Assembly: GCA_039821605.1 (NCBI GenBank)
Contig: JBCBNV010000005.1
Span: forward strand, 62,001 to 126,000
Direction of reading: 5' to 3'
Length of the DNA stretch: 64,000 nt
Origin: CALBPI01 sp039821605
GTDB lineage: Bacteria > Pseudomonadota > Gammaproteobacteria > Steroidobacterales > Woeseiaceae
Position numbers and translations under genes: made by a program
Shown here: positions 8,271 to 17,107 of the stretch, one piece after another
How the letters are laid out: each line of letters starts with the position of its first letter
How positions within the stretch are numbered: the first letter of the stretch is position 1
Notes under the pieces: model-generated
What the model saw: the letters and a program-made list of their open reading frames with translations, nothing else
Told to the model about the DNA's origin: nothing
The model's database searches: none

Positions 8271-9199
8271 GCGAGACGCGGACACTTAAGGGCCTGTTCG
8301 GCCCGCGCTTCTGGGGCACCTGGCTTGGCTTTCTGCTGCTCCGTTTCACGAGCCTTGCACCGTTCGGCTGGCAAATGGCTAGTGGGCGGGCGCTGGGCCG
8401 GCTGGCACTAAGGCTCGCGACCTCTCGCCGGCGCATCGCGAGCCGCAACCTGCGTCTGTGCTTCCCTGACCTCGATGCCGACGCGCATGCCCGGCTGCTC
8501 CACGCGCACTTCGAGAACCTGGGCATGAGCGTGGCCGAAATGGCCATGGCCTGGTACCGGCCGCAACGCTTCAAAGGTCGCATTCGCCTGCACGGCGCCG
8601 AACACCTCCGCGCCATCGGGCACGGCCGTATCATCATCCTCACAGCCCACTTCGGGGCGCTCGAGGTGGGTGGCGTGGCGCTAGCCGATCTGGGCCTGGT
8701 GTTTGACGCCGTGTACCGCGAGGACAGAAATCCGCTGGCCAACGAGCTCATTCGGCGCGGGCGCGAGCGCGCCGGACGCGACACAATCGAAAAATCCAAC
8801 ATTCGCGGCATGGTGCGCAGCCTGCGCGCAGGCGTGCCTGTCTGGTATGCACCCGACCAGTCCTACCGCCGCAAGCAGTCGGAGACGATCCCGTTCTTCG
8901 GCGTGCCCGCCCAGACCAACACGGCGACGAGCGCGCTGGCGCGGTTGGCCAAGGCCACCGCCGTGATGTTCGTGCCGCTGCGCCGCGCCGATGGCACCTA
9001 CGACATCACGATCTCGCCGCCGCTCGCCGACTTCCCCGGTGATGACGCCGTGGCCGACACCGTGCGCATCGTGGGCCACATCGAGGCGGCCATCCGAGAG
9101 GCACCCGAGCAATACTTCTGGGTGCACCGCCGCTTCAAGGGCGCAGCAACGGGCGACGGAGACCCTTACGACGCACTGGCCGACGAGGACGTGGCGTAG
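8267..9199 (+). CDS. Lysophospholipid/lipid A acyltransferase (LpxL/HtrB family), second copy
   Basis: A 310-residue paralogue of the preceding gene, starting within its stop codon (ATGA at 8267). An N-terminal membrane anchor (WGTWLGFLLLRFTSL) precedes the catalytic HX4E (H128, E133 in ILTAHFGALEVG), close to the H132/E137 pair of E. coli LpxL. VPVWYAPDQSYRRKQSETIPFFG and EQYFWVHRRFKG follow. This copy is closer to classical LpxL than the first. Tandem copies would suit the two secondary acylation steps of lipid A. The 3' end overlaps the convergent kdkA gene by 34 bases. Confidence 0.92.
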   Translation: MSETRTLKGLFGPRFWGTWLGFLLLRFTSLAPFGWQMASGRALGRLALRLATSRRRIASRNLRLCFPDLDADAHARLLHAHFENLGMSVAEMAMAWYRPQRFKGRIRLHGAEHLRAIGHGRIIILTAHFGALEVGGVALADLGLVFDAVYREDRNPLANELIRRGRERAGRDTIEKSNIRGMVRSLRAGVPVWYAPDQSYRRKQSETIPFFGVPAQTNTATSALARLAKATAVMFVPLRRADGTYDITISPPLADFPGDDAVADTVRIVGHIEAAIREAPEQYFWVHRRFKGAATGDGDPYDALADEDVA

Positions 9200-9903
9200 C
9201 CTTGCGTTAACGCCGTCCAGTCTGCGGCATCGGCGTGAAAGTCGCCCTGTGTTCGCAGTTTCTCCAGTGAGCGGTGCAACCGCGCGAGATTGGCCTGCGA
9301 CCAGCCGCCGGGCGCGCGCAGCCGGGCGCGGTCGAAGTCGATGAGATGAAAGTCACCCGCGGCATCGATGAGCACATTGTGCGCATTGAGATCAGCGTGC
9401 CAGGCGCCGGCCGCGTGAAACCGGGCGATGAGCGTGCCCAGGGTGCGCCACTGCGCCTCGTCCAGCGGCTCCCGCGCGAGCCGAGCCGCGAGCGTCTCGC
9501 TGTCGGGAATCGACACCGTGAGGATCGCCGCACGGTAGAACATGCCGCGGCGCCAGTAGCCCGCGGCGGCGGGCGCCGGGACGGGCAATCCGCGCGCGCG
9601 CAGGTGTTGCAGGATCTCGAATTCGCGGAATCCCCGGCTTGATGCCGCGCCCGTGGCGACGTAGTGCGCCTGCGAGAGCCGGGCCACAAGGCCGCCGCGA
9701 CGGAAATGGCGCAGCACGTAGTCGCCCGTACCGTCGCTCACGAACCAGGCGGCGCCGCGCCCGGCCCCCGCACGGCCCGTGTTTCGCGGCCAGGCCGCAC
9801 CGTCGAACAGGTAGTCGGGCGGCACGAGCCAGCGCTGCGCGTCGATACGCACGCTGCTCGTCGTCATGAGGCCCGAAGGCGCTCTGGTTTCCCCGTCAGC
9901 CAT
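9166..9903 (-). CDS. kdkA: 3-deoxy-D-manno-octulosonic acid kinase (KdkA)
   Basis: A 245-residue protein-kinase-fold enzyme. DYVLRHFRRGG holds the ATP-binding lysine/arginine region, AWHADLNAHNVL is the catalytic loop with its aspartate, and FHLIDFDRAR replaces the DFG motif. This arrangement and length match KdkA, which phosphorylates Kdo of the LPS core at O-4 in species with a single Kdo. It lies beside lipid A acyltransferase and heptosyltransferase genes. ATG 9903 is the longest start; ATG 9867 (MTTSSVRIDA) is equally possible. Confidence 0.9.
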   Translation of the reverse strand: MADGETRAPSGLMTTSSVRIDAQRWLVPPDYLFDGAAWPRNTGRAGAGRGAAWFVSDGTGDYVLRHFRRGGLVARLSQAHYVATGAASSRGFREFEILQHLRARGLPVPAPAAAGYWRRGMFYRAAILTVSIPDSETLAARLAREPLDEAQWRTLGTLIARFHAAGAWHADLNAHNVLIDAAGDFHLIDFDRARLRAPGGWSQANLARLHRSLEKLRTQGDFHADAADWTALTQGYATSSSASAS

Positions 9904-10007
9904 GGCTGGTGCACACTTGTCGGGATCGCCGCTCCCGCGTGCATTCTACCGGCTCTCCACGGTGCCGGTCGCGCATCGGGTCGCAGCGCGCCCGGAGCCC
10001 GACTCTC

Positions 10008-11048
10008 GTGACCGCCATCGACAAACTGTGCGTGCTCAGGCTGTCCGCCATCGGCGACTGCTGCCACACGCTCGCTGTGGTTCGGACCCTGCAGCAACAC
10101 CTGCCCGACACCGAGCTGACCTGGGTCATCGGCAAGACCGAGGCCGGTCTCATGGCAGGCCTCGATGGTGTGGAGCTCGTCGTGTTCGACAAGGCCGGGG
10201 GCCGCCGTGCCATCCGTGACGTACAAAGCGACCTGGGCGGGCGCGAATTCGATGTGTTGCTCAACATGCATGCCTCGTGGCGCGCCAACCGCGTGAGCCG
10301 ACTGGTGCGTGCCCAGCGCCGCATCGGCTTCGACCGCGACCGGGCGCGCGACATGCAGTGGCTGTTCACCGATGAGCACATCACGCCGCAGCACCAGCCC
10401 CATGTTATTGACGGCCTGTTCGGTTTTGCGGAACGCATCGGCGTGCGCGGCCGGACACTCGACTGGCGTCTGCCGCTCGAGGACGAGCACCGCGAGTATG
10501 CCGCCACACTCGGCGACGCGGGCCAGCCGCTCGTCGTGATCAGCCCCTGCTCGAGCATTCGCGCGCGCAATTTCCGCAACTGGCCGGCGTCGCGCTACGC
10601 GGCTGTGGCGCAGCATCTCGCAGACCAGTACGGCGCCCGCATTGCCATCACGGGGGGTGGCTCGGCACTCGAGAACGAATACGCGGCCGAGATTACCGAC
10701 TCGGGCCCCGGCGGTGTCGTCGACCTCGTCGGCAAGACCTCGCTCAAGGAACTCGCAGCAATCATCGAGCGCGCTGCACTGGTGCTCTGCCCCGACTCGG
10801 GCCCCGCGCACATCGCCACGGCCGTCGGCACGCCCGTCGTCGGGCTCTACGCCACCTCGAACCCGGGCCGCACGGGTCCCGTGTCGAGTCAGGACACGAC
10901 GATCGATGCGTACCCGCGCGCGCTCGAGCAATTCATGGGCAAGACCATCGACGAGGTGCGCTGGGGCCAACGCGTGCGCCACCCCGACGCAATGGCCGTG
11001 ATCACGGTCGACGAAGTCACCGCCGTCATCGACGGCCTCATGACCTAG
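10008..11048 (+). CDS. Glycosyltransferase family 9 (ADP-heptose:LPS heptosyltransferase type)
   Basis: A 346-residue GT-B fold enzyme from GTG 10008, where conserved sequence begins (TAIDKLCVLRLSAIGDCCHT). The GT9 features are LRLSAIGDCCHTL near the N-terminus, VISPCSSIRARNFRNWPASRY, and the nucleotide-sugar site LCPDSGPAHIATAVGTPVVGLYA. It most resembles WaaC/heptosyltransferase I-like members, and the arrangement with waaF fits that role, but the acceptor is inferred. The frame extends upstream to 9909 without homology-like sequence. Its TAG stop shares CTAG with the stop of convergent waaF. Confidence 0.88.
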   Translation: MTAIDKLCVLRLSAIGDCCHTLAVVRTLQQHLPDTELTWVIGKTEAGLMAGLDGVELVVFDKAGGRRAIRDVQSDLGGREFDVLLNMHASWRANRVSRLVRAQRRIGFDRDRARDMQWLFTDEHITPQHQPHVIDGLFGFAERIGVRGRTLDWRLPLEDEHREYAATLGDAGQPLVVISPCSSIRARNFRNWPASRYAAVAQHLADQYGARIAITGGGSALENEYAAEITDSGPGGVVDLVGKTSLKELAAIIERAALVLCPDSGPAHIATAVGTPVVGLYATSNPGRTGPVSSQDTTIDAYPRALEQFMGKTIDEVRWGQRVRHPDAMAVITVDEVTAVIDGLMT

Positions 11049-12058
11049 GCTTGCGCGGTCTGCACCGAGGCCAGCACGGCTTCGGGCGTGATCTGCCAGA
11101 GGCAATCGAGGTGCTTGAGCGGGCACTCGCGCGCGAAGCACGGGCTGCACGACAACTCGAGATCGTGAATGGTCTGCGCGTCCGTCAGCGGTGGTGTGAA
11201 CGCTGGGCTTGTGGAGCCGTAGAGCGCCACCGTGTGGCAGCCCACGGCTGCAGCCACGTGCATGAGCCCCGAATCGTTGGTCACGACCGTGCCGCAGAGC
11301 GAGAGCAGATCGATGGCCTCGGTCAGTGACGTCTTGCCCGTGAGGTCGGCGACGGGCACGTCGGCCTGGGCTGAAATACTGGCGGCAGCGGCCTGGTCAC
11401 CGGGCCCGCCGAACAGCCAGACGGCGTAGCCCGCGTCCGAGAGCAAGCGCGCGAGGCGCGCGAAGTGGGCGTGCGGCCAGCACTTGGCGGGGCCGTACTC
11501 GGCGCCGGGCAGCAATCCGATCGCGGGACGGGTCAGGTCCAGGCCCAGACGCGCCACGGCCGCGGCGCGCGCCGCGACATCGACGCGCAATTCAGGTCGC
11601 GGCGGCGCGGGCAGCGGTGCGCCTTCAGCCAAACCCAAGGCAAGGAAGCGTTTGACAGTCTGGTCCAAACGCTCGCGATCGAAGGCGCGCATGTCATTGA
11701 CGAGGCCAAAGCGCATCTCGCCGCGAAACCCCGTGCGTCGCGGCACACGCGCAAACCAGGGCACCAGCGCGGCCTTGGCCGAACGCGGCAATACGATGGC
11801 CTGCGTGTAGCCGGCGTTGCGCAACGAGTGACCGATGCGGCGTCGCACGCCAAGCCCCAGCGCACCGTGCCCCAGCGGCAGTGCGACACCGCGGCGCACC
11901 TCGGGCATGCGATCGAGCACGGGCAGCGACCAGGCGGGCGCCACCACGTCGATGGCGGGCGCTGTCTCTGACTGCGCAAGCCATTTGAACAGGGACTGCG
12001 CCATGACCATGTCGCCGACCCAGGAGGGCCCGACGACGAGCACGGCCGGCGAACTCAT
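11045..12058 (-). CDS. waaF: ADP-heptose:LPS heptosyltransferase II
   Basis: A 337-residue GT9 enzyme starting MSSPAVLVVGPSWVGDMVMA, the WaaF pattern. GLLPGAEYGPAKCWPHAHFA, DLTGKTSLTEAIDLLS, VVTNDSGLMHVAAAVG and the cysteine-rich tail CSPCFARECPLKHLDCLWQI are all typical of heptosyltransferase II. It transfers the second heptose to the LPS inner core on the cytosolic face of the inner membrane. Its start overlaps the hldD stop by ATGA, placing donor synthesis and transfer in one transcript. Confidence 0.95.
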   Translation of the reverse strand: MSSPAVLVVGPSWVGDMVMAQSLFKWLAQSETAPAIDVVAPAWSLPVLDRMPEVRRGVALPLGHGALGLGVRRRIGHSLRNAGYTQAIVLPRSAKAALVPWFARVPRRTGFRGEMRFGLVNDMRAFDRERLDQTVKRFLALGLAEGAPLPAPPRPELRVDVAARAAAVARLGLDLTRPAIGLLPGAEYGPAKCWPHAHFARLARLLSDAGYAVWLFGGPGDQAAAASISAQADVPVADLTGKTSLTEAIDLLSLCGTVVTNDSGLMHVAAAVGCHTVALYGSTSPAFTPPLTDAQTIHDLELSCSPCFARECPLKHLDCLWQITPEAVLASVQTAQA

Positions 12059-12999
12059 TGGGCGTCGAGCGTGTCGAGGTAGGCGCGCACGCCGTCGGCG
12101 ACGCCGCGGAACGTGCCGTCGTAGCCCGCGGCGCGCAGGTTGCCGAGATCGGCCTCGGTAAAACTCTGGTAGGCGCCCACGAGGTGTTCGGGAAACGGGA
12201 TGTACTCAATCTCGCCCCGCGCGTGCCAGTCGAGCACGGCACGGGCAACGGCGTTGAACGGCTCGGCCTGACCCGTGCCGCAGTTGAAGACCCCGCTCAC
12301 AGCGGGGTGTTCGAGCAACCAGAGGTTCACGGCGACGACGTCGTCGACATAGACGAAGTCGCGGCGTTGTTCGCCGTCGTCATAGCCGTGGCTGCCTTCG
12401 AAAACACGCACACGGTCCGACGCGATGAGCTGGTTATTGAAGTGGAAGGCCACACTGGCCATGCTGCCCTTGTGCTGCTCGCGCGGCCCGTAGACGTTGA
12501 AGTAGCGCAAGCCGGCCACCTGCGTGTTGAGCGAGGTGGCATGGCGGCGGTAGTACTGGTCAAACAGCAGCTTCGAGTAACCGTAGACGTTGAGCGGTTG
12601 TTCGTTGGCCGGGTGCTCGGCGAAGGTGGTATTGCCGCCGTACACCGCTGCAGAGGACGCGTAGATGAACGGGACGCGACGCGTCTCACACCAGGCCAGC
12701 AGGCGTTTCGAGTACTCAAAGTTGCGCGCCATCATCATGCGCCCGTCCCACTCGGTCGTGGTCGAGCAGGCGCCCTGGTGAAATACGGCGCTGACGCCGC
12801 CAAAGTCCTCGCCCGCATCTATGCGCGCAAGGAAGTCGTCGCGATCCAGGTAATCGGCGATGGTCAGGTCAACGAGATTGACGAATTTATGCCCGTCCTC
12901 GAGATCGTCAACCACGAGCACGGGTTCGGATGTGGCCCTGTTGAGGGCCGCTACGAGATTGCTGCCGATGAAACCGGCGCCGCCGGTAACGATGATCAT
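12055..12999 (-). CDS. hldD: ADP-L-glycero-D-manno-heptose 6-epimerase
   Basis: A 314-residue short-chain dehydrogenase/epimerase. The NADP-binding GGAGFIGSN is at residues 6-14, and the catalytic tyrosine and lysine of YXXXK are Y139 and K143 (YGYSKLLFDQYYR). FNCGTGQAEPFNAVA and the C-terminal FRGVADGVRAYLD match HldD/RfaD. It makes ADP-L-glycero-D-manno-heptose for the core heptosyltransferases. It starts 12 bases after the zf-CHCC gene ends and overlaps waaF by four bases. Confidence 0.96.
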   Translation of the reverse strand: MIIVTGGAGFIGSNLVAALNRATSEPVLVVDDLEDGHKFVNLVDLTIADYLDRDDFLARIDAGEDFGGVSAVFHQGACSTTTEWDGRMMMARNFEYSKRLLAWCETRRVPFIYASSAAVYGGNTTFAEHPANEQPLNVYGYSKLLFDQYYRRHATSLNTQVAGLRYFNVYGPREQHKGSMASVAFHFNNQLIASDRVRVFEGSHGYDDGEQRRDFVYVDDVVAVNLWLLEHPAVSGVFNCGTGQAEPFNAVARAVLDWHARGEIEYIPFPEHLVGAYQSFTEADLGNLRAAGYDGTFRGVADGVRAYLDTLDAQ

Positions 13000-13011
13000 G
13001 GACGCGCCGGG

Positions 13012-13224
13012 TCAGTCGTCACGCCGCAGCCGGTACAGGGCCCCGCAGTACGGGCACTGCGCTTCGCCCGACTCCTCGATGGCCAGGTACACGCGCGGGT
13101 GCGAGTTCCAGGACGCCATGTCGGGCATAGGGCAGCACACGGGCAGGTCCTTCTCGGTGACTTCGTAGACGTCGCGCGTGTTGGCGCGCTCCAATTTGCG
13201 CGAGTCGGTCATCGCCGTGGCCAC
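13012..13224 (-). CDS. zf-CHCC zinc-finger protein (NDUFS6-like fold)
   Basis: A 70-residue protein with the zf-CHCC pattern: LPVCCPMPDMASWNSHPRVYL supplies cysteine and histidine and GEAQCPYCGALYRL the CXXC pair. These small proteins are common in proteobacteria beside heptose or acyltransferase genes and resemble a domain of complex I subunit NDUFS6; their role is unknown. GTG 13224 is chosen because GGAG lies 8 bases upstream; the ATG at 13212 lacks such a site. It sits between glnE (49 bases) and hldD (12 bases). Confidence 0.85.
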   Translation of the reverse strand: MATAMTDSRKLERANTRDVYEVTEKDLPVCCPMPDMASWNSHPRVYLAIEESGEAQCPYCGALYRLRRDD

Positions 13225-13273
13225 GTGGGATTCTCCGGATTCGTTACAGCGCGGGATTATAACAAGCGGGCCA

Positions 13274-16147
13274 TCAGTCGGCGGGCGTCACGTGACCCAG
13301 CACACGGTCCCAGGCAGCGCGCACGCAGGCGCGCGCCTCGCGCAGCTGGTGGTCATCGACCACGCGGCCGCGACGGTCCAGCGAACGCCGATGAATGACG
13401 GCACGAAAGCTGCGGTAGGCCTGCTGCAGCGCGGCCGCCGTGTCGGCATCGAGCAGCCCCGCCTCGGCCAGGCTGTCGAGCTGGCGAATGTTGTCACTCC
13501 AGGCAGTCACCGCAGGGACCTCACAGGCGTTGCGCAGCACGAGGTATTGCACGAGAAACTCAAGATCGCCCATGCCCCCGCGGTCCTGCTTGATGTCGAA
13601 CTCGCCGGCTTTGGCTTGCGATAGCTTGTCGCGCATCTTCTTGCGCATGGCGACCACGTCGTCGGCCAGGCTGTCCCGGCGCACGTCGCGGCACAGCACC
13701 TCGGTGCGCAGCGTCTCGAAGCGTTGACAGACCTCTGTGTCTCCCGCGACAGCGCGCGCCCGCGTCAAGGCCTGGTGCTCCCAGGTCCAGGCGTCCTCGG
13801 CCTGATAGCGCCGAAACGCGGACAGGCTCGAGACCAATAGACCCGAACGGCCGCTTGGGCGCAGCCGCGTGTCGACCTCGTAGAGTTGCCCATCGCCCGT
13901 CTGCACGCTGAGCAGATGCACGATGCGGCGCGCGAGCCGCATGACGAATATCGTCGCATCAATGGGATGCGCGCCATCGGTGTCACCCGCACCCACGTCG
14001 TGCAGAAACACGATGTCGAGGTCCGAGCCGTAGCCGAGCTCCCAGCCCCCGAGCTTGCCGTAGGCCACGATGGCAAATCGCATCTGCCCGTCACGGCAGC
14101 CGGGCGGACGGCCGTGGCGCGCCACGAGATCCGCCCAGGCGATGTCGACTACGCGCTCAAGAACGATCTCTGCCACGTCCGTGAGCCGATCACTGACCTT
14201 CATGAGCGGCAGCGTTTCGCTCACATCGGCCACGGCAATGCGAAACCAGGCCGCGCGGGCAAAGCGGGCCAGCGCCTGTACCCGGGCCTCGCTGTCCGCG
14301 GGCCCGAGATCCGACTCGCTGGCCGCCAGGTCGTCGGCAAGCGCAGCCCGGTCCAGCGGCGCCAGCGACCAGCGCGTATCGAGCAGCGCATCGAGCAGCG
14401 GCGGATGCGCCGCAAGCTGATCGGCCAGGAAGGCGCTCATGCCCGCCAGCGAGACCAGCCGCTCGAGCGCCGCGGGCTGCTCGTTGAGCAAGGCCAGGTA
14501 GGCGCTACGCCGCAGCACGGCGGCCGCCACCCCCAGGACGCGTTGCAAGGCGATGGCAGGCGCGGGGCGCGCCGAGAGTGCATCGATGACACCGCTGATG
14601 AAGCGCTCTAGCCGCTCGCGTGACACCGTGTCGATGGGCGTCCGCGAGATCTGCTCGCGAAACCGCGTTAGCGCCGCGGAGACACCATCGGGGTCCGCGA
14701 TCCCGCAGTCGGCCACGGCCGCCTCGAGCACCTCGGTCGATTCGTCGAGCCAGCGGGCGCCCTCGTTGTCGCCCACCTCGACCTGGAACAGCATGGCCTC
14801 GAATGATTCGGCCACGCGGCGGCGATGGCGGTCGAGATCGTCGCGCAGCGCCGCCCAGTCCGTGGCGCCCATGGCCAGTGTGAGCGAACGCCGGCCGGCC
14901 TGGTCTGTCGGCAGCGCGTGAACCTGGCGGTCGTCGAGTGCCTGCAAGCGGTTCTCGCACACCCGCAGTGCGTCGTAGGCGCGGCGCAGGTCGGTGACGG
15001 TCGCCGCCTCGAGCAGCCCCGCCGTGGCGACGGCATCGAGCGCGGCGTAGAGCCGCTCCGTGCGGAGCTGATTCATCTGGCCGCCACGAATGAGCTGCAG
15101 CGACTGCGCCACGAATTCCACCTCACGGATGCCGCCGGGCCCCAGCTTGAGGTGGTCAACGAGGTCGCGACGCTGCACCTCGCGCGCGATCATGGCTTTC
15201 ATGTCGCGCAGCGAGGCGAGCACGCCGAAGTCGAGGTAGCGCCGGTAGACAAACGGGCGGATCACGGTGTCTTGAAACGCGAGCGCAGGCGCCAGGGCCG
15301 TGCCCTCGCCCGCCACGAATCGCGCCTTGACGAAGGCGTAGCGCTCCCAGTCACGGCCGTGCAGCTGCAGGTAGTTTTCGAGCGCGGAAAAACTGATGGC
15401 CAGCGGGCCCGCCTCGCCGAACGGGCGCAGCCGCGTGTCGACCCGGAAGACGCGTCCCGACGCCGTGTTGCTGTCGATGAGATCGATGACGATCCGCGCC
15501 TCGCGCAGGCAGTACTCCGACGCACTGAGCGGGCGATGCCCGTCGCTCGACCCTTCGGCGGGGTAGGCAAAAATGATGTCGATGTCCGACGAGAAGTTGA
15601 GTTCGCGCCCGCCGAGCTTGCCCATGCAGATCACGAACAGCGGAACGACCGCACCATCCGCGTCGCGCAGCTCGCCGTGGCGCCGGTGCATGGCGAGCCG
15701 GGCCGCCGCCAACGCCACTTCGAGGCATTGGTCGGCCAGTGCCGAGAGGGCCTCGAGCGTCTCGCCGAGCCCGGCCCGGTCGGCAAGGTCACGCCAGGCA
15801 ATCGCCAGCATGACGCGGCGGCGATGCGTGCGCAGCGCCTGGGCCAGTGCGTCGGCATCATCGCGTGGCGCCGACTCGAGGTGTGACACCGCAGCGGGCG
15901 AGGCCCCATCAAGCACGGCCAGCGCCGTCGCAGGCTCGGCCGCAATACTGCGGCACAGGAACTCGCTGGCCGCCAGGGCGCGCCACCAGTGCTGACCCGA
16001 CTCCTTGTTTGACTCGGCCTGAAGCCGGCTCACGAGCTCCGGGTGATCGAGGCTCAGCAACCAGTCGGCAAGCTTCCCGAGCTGGCTGTCATCGATGAGC
16101 GATGCGAACGACGCCGGGCGCAGTGCGGCTGCGAGCGAGAATGACAT
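13274..16147 (-). CDS. glnE: Bifunctional glutamine synthetase adenylyltransferase/adenylyl-removing enzyme
   Basis: A 957-residue protein from ATG 16147 (MSFSLAAALRPASF). It has two nucleotidyltransferase domains: the N-terminal adenylyl-removing half with GGRELNFSSDIDIIFAYP, and the C-terminal adenylyltransferase half with GGWELGYGSDLDIVFLHD, each followed by an RLRPFGEAGPL/RLRPSGRSGLL motif. GlnE adjusts glutamine synthetase activity to nitrogen status, under control of PII. The length matches E. coli GlnE (946). A TTG seven codons upstream is the only alternative. Finding it at the head of an LPS run is positional, not functional. Confidence 0.97.
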   Translation of the reverse strand: MSFSLAAALRPASFASLIDDSQLGKLADWLLSLDHPELVSRLQAESNKESGQHWWRALAASEFLCRSIAAEPATALAVLDGASPAAVSHLESAPRDDADALAQALRTHRRRVMLAIAWRDLADRAGLGETLEALSALADQCLEVALAAARLAMHRRHGELRDADGAVVPLFVICMGKLGGRELNFSSDIDIIFAYPAEGSSDGHRPLSASEYCLREARIVIDLIDSNTASGRVFRVDTRLRPFGEAGPLAISFSALENYLQLHGRDWERYAFVKARFVAGEGTALAPALAFQDTVIRPFVYRRYLDFGVLASLRDMKAMIAREVQRRDLVDHLKLGPGGIREVEFVAQSLQLIRGGQMNQLRTERLYAALDAVATAGLLEAATVTDLRRAYDALRVCENRLQALDDRQVHALPTDQAGRRSLTLAMGATDWAALRDDLDRHRRRVAESFEAMLFQVEVGDNEGARWLDESTEVLEAAVADCGIADPDGVSAALTRFREQISRTPIDTVSRERLERFISGVIDALSARPAPAIALQRVLGVAAAVLRRSAYLALLNEQPAALERLVSLAGMSAFLADQLAAHPPLLDALLDTRWSLAPLDRAALADDLAASESDLGPADSEARVQALARFARAAWFRIAVADVSETLPLMKVSDRLTDVAEIVLERVVDIAWADLVARHGRPPGCRDGQMRFAIVAYGKLGGWELGYGSDLDIVFLHDVGAGDTDGAHPIDATIFVMRLARRIVHLLSVQTGDGQLYEVDTRLRPSGRSGLLVSSLSAFRRYQAEDAWTWEHQALTRARAVAGDTEVCQRFETLRTEVLCRDVRRDSLADDVVAMRKKMRDKLSQAKAGEFDIKQDRGGMGDLEFLVQYLVLRNACEVPAVTAWSDNIRQLDSLAEAGLLDADTAAALQQAYRSFRAVIHRRSLDRRGRVVDDHQLREARACVRAAWDRVLGHVTPAD

Positions 16148-16177
16148 CGGGGCAGTGTAGCGCAGCAATCAGCGCGC

Positions 16178-16243
16178 AAAAAAACGTCGTCGGGCCCCGA
16201 AAAAGGCGTGTGCTGAAGGGGTTTTCCCGGCACCCGACGACGT
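16178..16243 (-). terminator. Stem-loop with T-tract downstream of the microprotein gene
   Basis: An 11-base perfect inverted repeat (16184-16194 and 16233-16243, arm ACGTCGTCGGG) flanks a 38-base loop. On the minus strand the stem is followed directly by seven Ts. This is where a rho-independent terminator for the 48-residue gene would lie, just before glnE. The long loop has its own weak pairing (GGG/CCC around AAAA), so it may also stabilise a short transcript. Confidence 0.6.
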
Positions 16244-16316
16244 ACAACAGCGGGTAGTGCTTACCCTTTATCTTGCTCTTGAACCGATCCCTGGTTCTCG
16301 CACCTGGTGGCCCGCG

Positions 16317-16463
16317 TCAGAGCCAAGCCAGATTCATGACGATCACGGCGAGCAGGAACGTCGCATAGATCCCGGCAAGGCAAAGCACCGAAGTGCTGAG
16401 CTCGCGGTCCGAAAGGCCGCCGCCGAAATCGCCACCTGCGTGTTGTCGCTGCGTCGAGTTCAT
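16317..16463 (-). CDS. 48-residue single-pass membrane microprotein
   Basis: Reading the minus strand from ATG 16463 gives a 48-residue protein beginning MNSTQRQHAGGDFGGGLSDR. A polar, glycine-rich head of about 24 residues is followed by the membrane segment VLCLAGIYATFLLAVIVMNL and a final AWL. A GGGGA lies about 9 bases before the start, and a stem-loop with seven Ts follows the stop, so the unit has its own ribosome site and terminator. It sits between the flavodoxin-like gene and glnE. No family recognised. Confidence 0.6.
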   Translation of the reverse strand: MNSTQRQHAGGDFGGGLSDRELSTSVLCLAGIYATFLLAVIVMNLAWL

Positions 16464-16576
16464 ATCCCAGGTCCCCAGCAAGTGAGCCCTCCCTGCGAGC
16501 GCTCACAGGGGAACTGCCCCATGCGGGCGGTTTATCCCACCGGATTCCAAAAATATTTGAGAGCGACCCGATCGGG

Positions 16577-17032
16577 TCAGAAGATGCCGGCGACGAGGCC
16601 CTCGGCCAGCGTTTCGGCAAGCGTGGCCGCCTGCTCACAGAAGTCCGGATCCCAGGCGCCGTGCAGCACGAGCGGCGGCTGCGCCCAGCGCCAGGTGAGT
16701 CCCTTGACGATGCGCTCGAGCTGCAGGCAGCTTCCGGCACCGTCCTCGCCCGCACGCACCCAGGCCACGATGGGCAATCCCGGCGTCTGCTCGCGGCAAG
16801 GGTAGTAGATGCGCTCGAACCAGTCCTTGCTGCGCCCCGCCATGCTGCCGAAGTTCTCCGTGGTCCCGACTGCAATGCCGTCGCACCAGGCGACATCGGC
16901 AGGTGCTGCGGCCAGCGGCGACAACCAGCGTACCTGCAGGCCGTCCACGCCATCGAGCCGTTCGCGCACGGCGGTCGCGATGGCGCGCGTGTTATTAGAG
17001 GGGGTGTGACTGACGACGAGGAGTCTGGGCAC
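16577..17032 (-). CDS. Flavodoxin-like/NAD(P)H-dependent FMN reductase family protein
   Basis: A 151-residue flavodoxin-fold protein. The FMN phosphate-binding loop is LLVVSHTPSNNTRAIATAV directly after the first strand, and GIAVGTTENFGSMAGRSKDW matches the family's second FMN-contacting loop (GTPxxxGxxxGxxKxFxD). It is probably a cytosolic flavin oxidoreductase with unknown partner. I use GTG 17032 because it sits right before the first beta strand; a TTG at 17044 would add four residues. It lies 75 bases downstream of the GGDEF/EAL gene on the same strand. Confidence 0.78.
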   Translation of the reverse strand: MPRLLVVSHTPSNNTRAIATAVRERLDGVDGLQVRWLSPLAAAPADVAWCDGIAVGTTENFGSMAGRSKDWFERIYYPCREQTPGLPIVAWVRAGEDGAGSCLQLERIVKGLTWRWAQPPLVLHGAWDPDFCEQAATLAETLAEGLVAGIF

Positions 17033-17107
17033 GACGGGAATCAAGGGCGCCCGGACGGGGCGGATGGCGCCAGTCTAGCGCCCGGGGCGTGCCCGGGGCA
17101 GCCCGAG

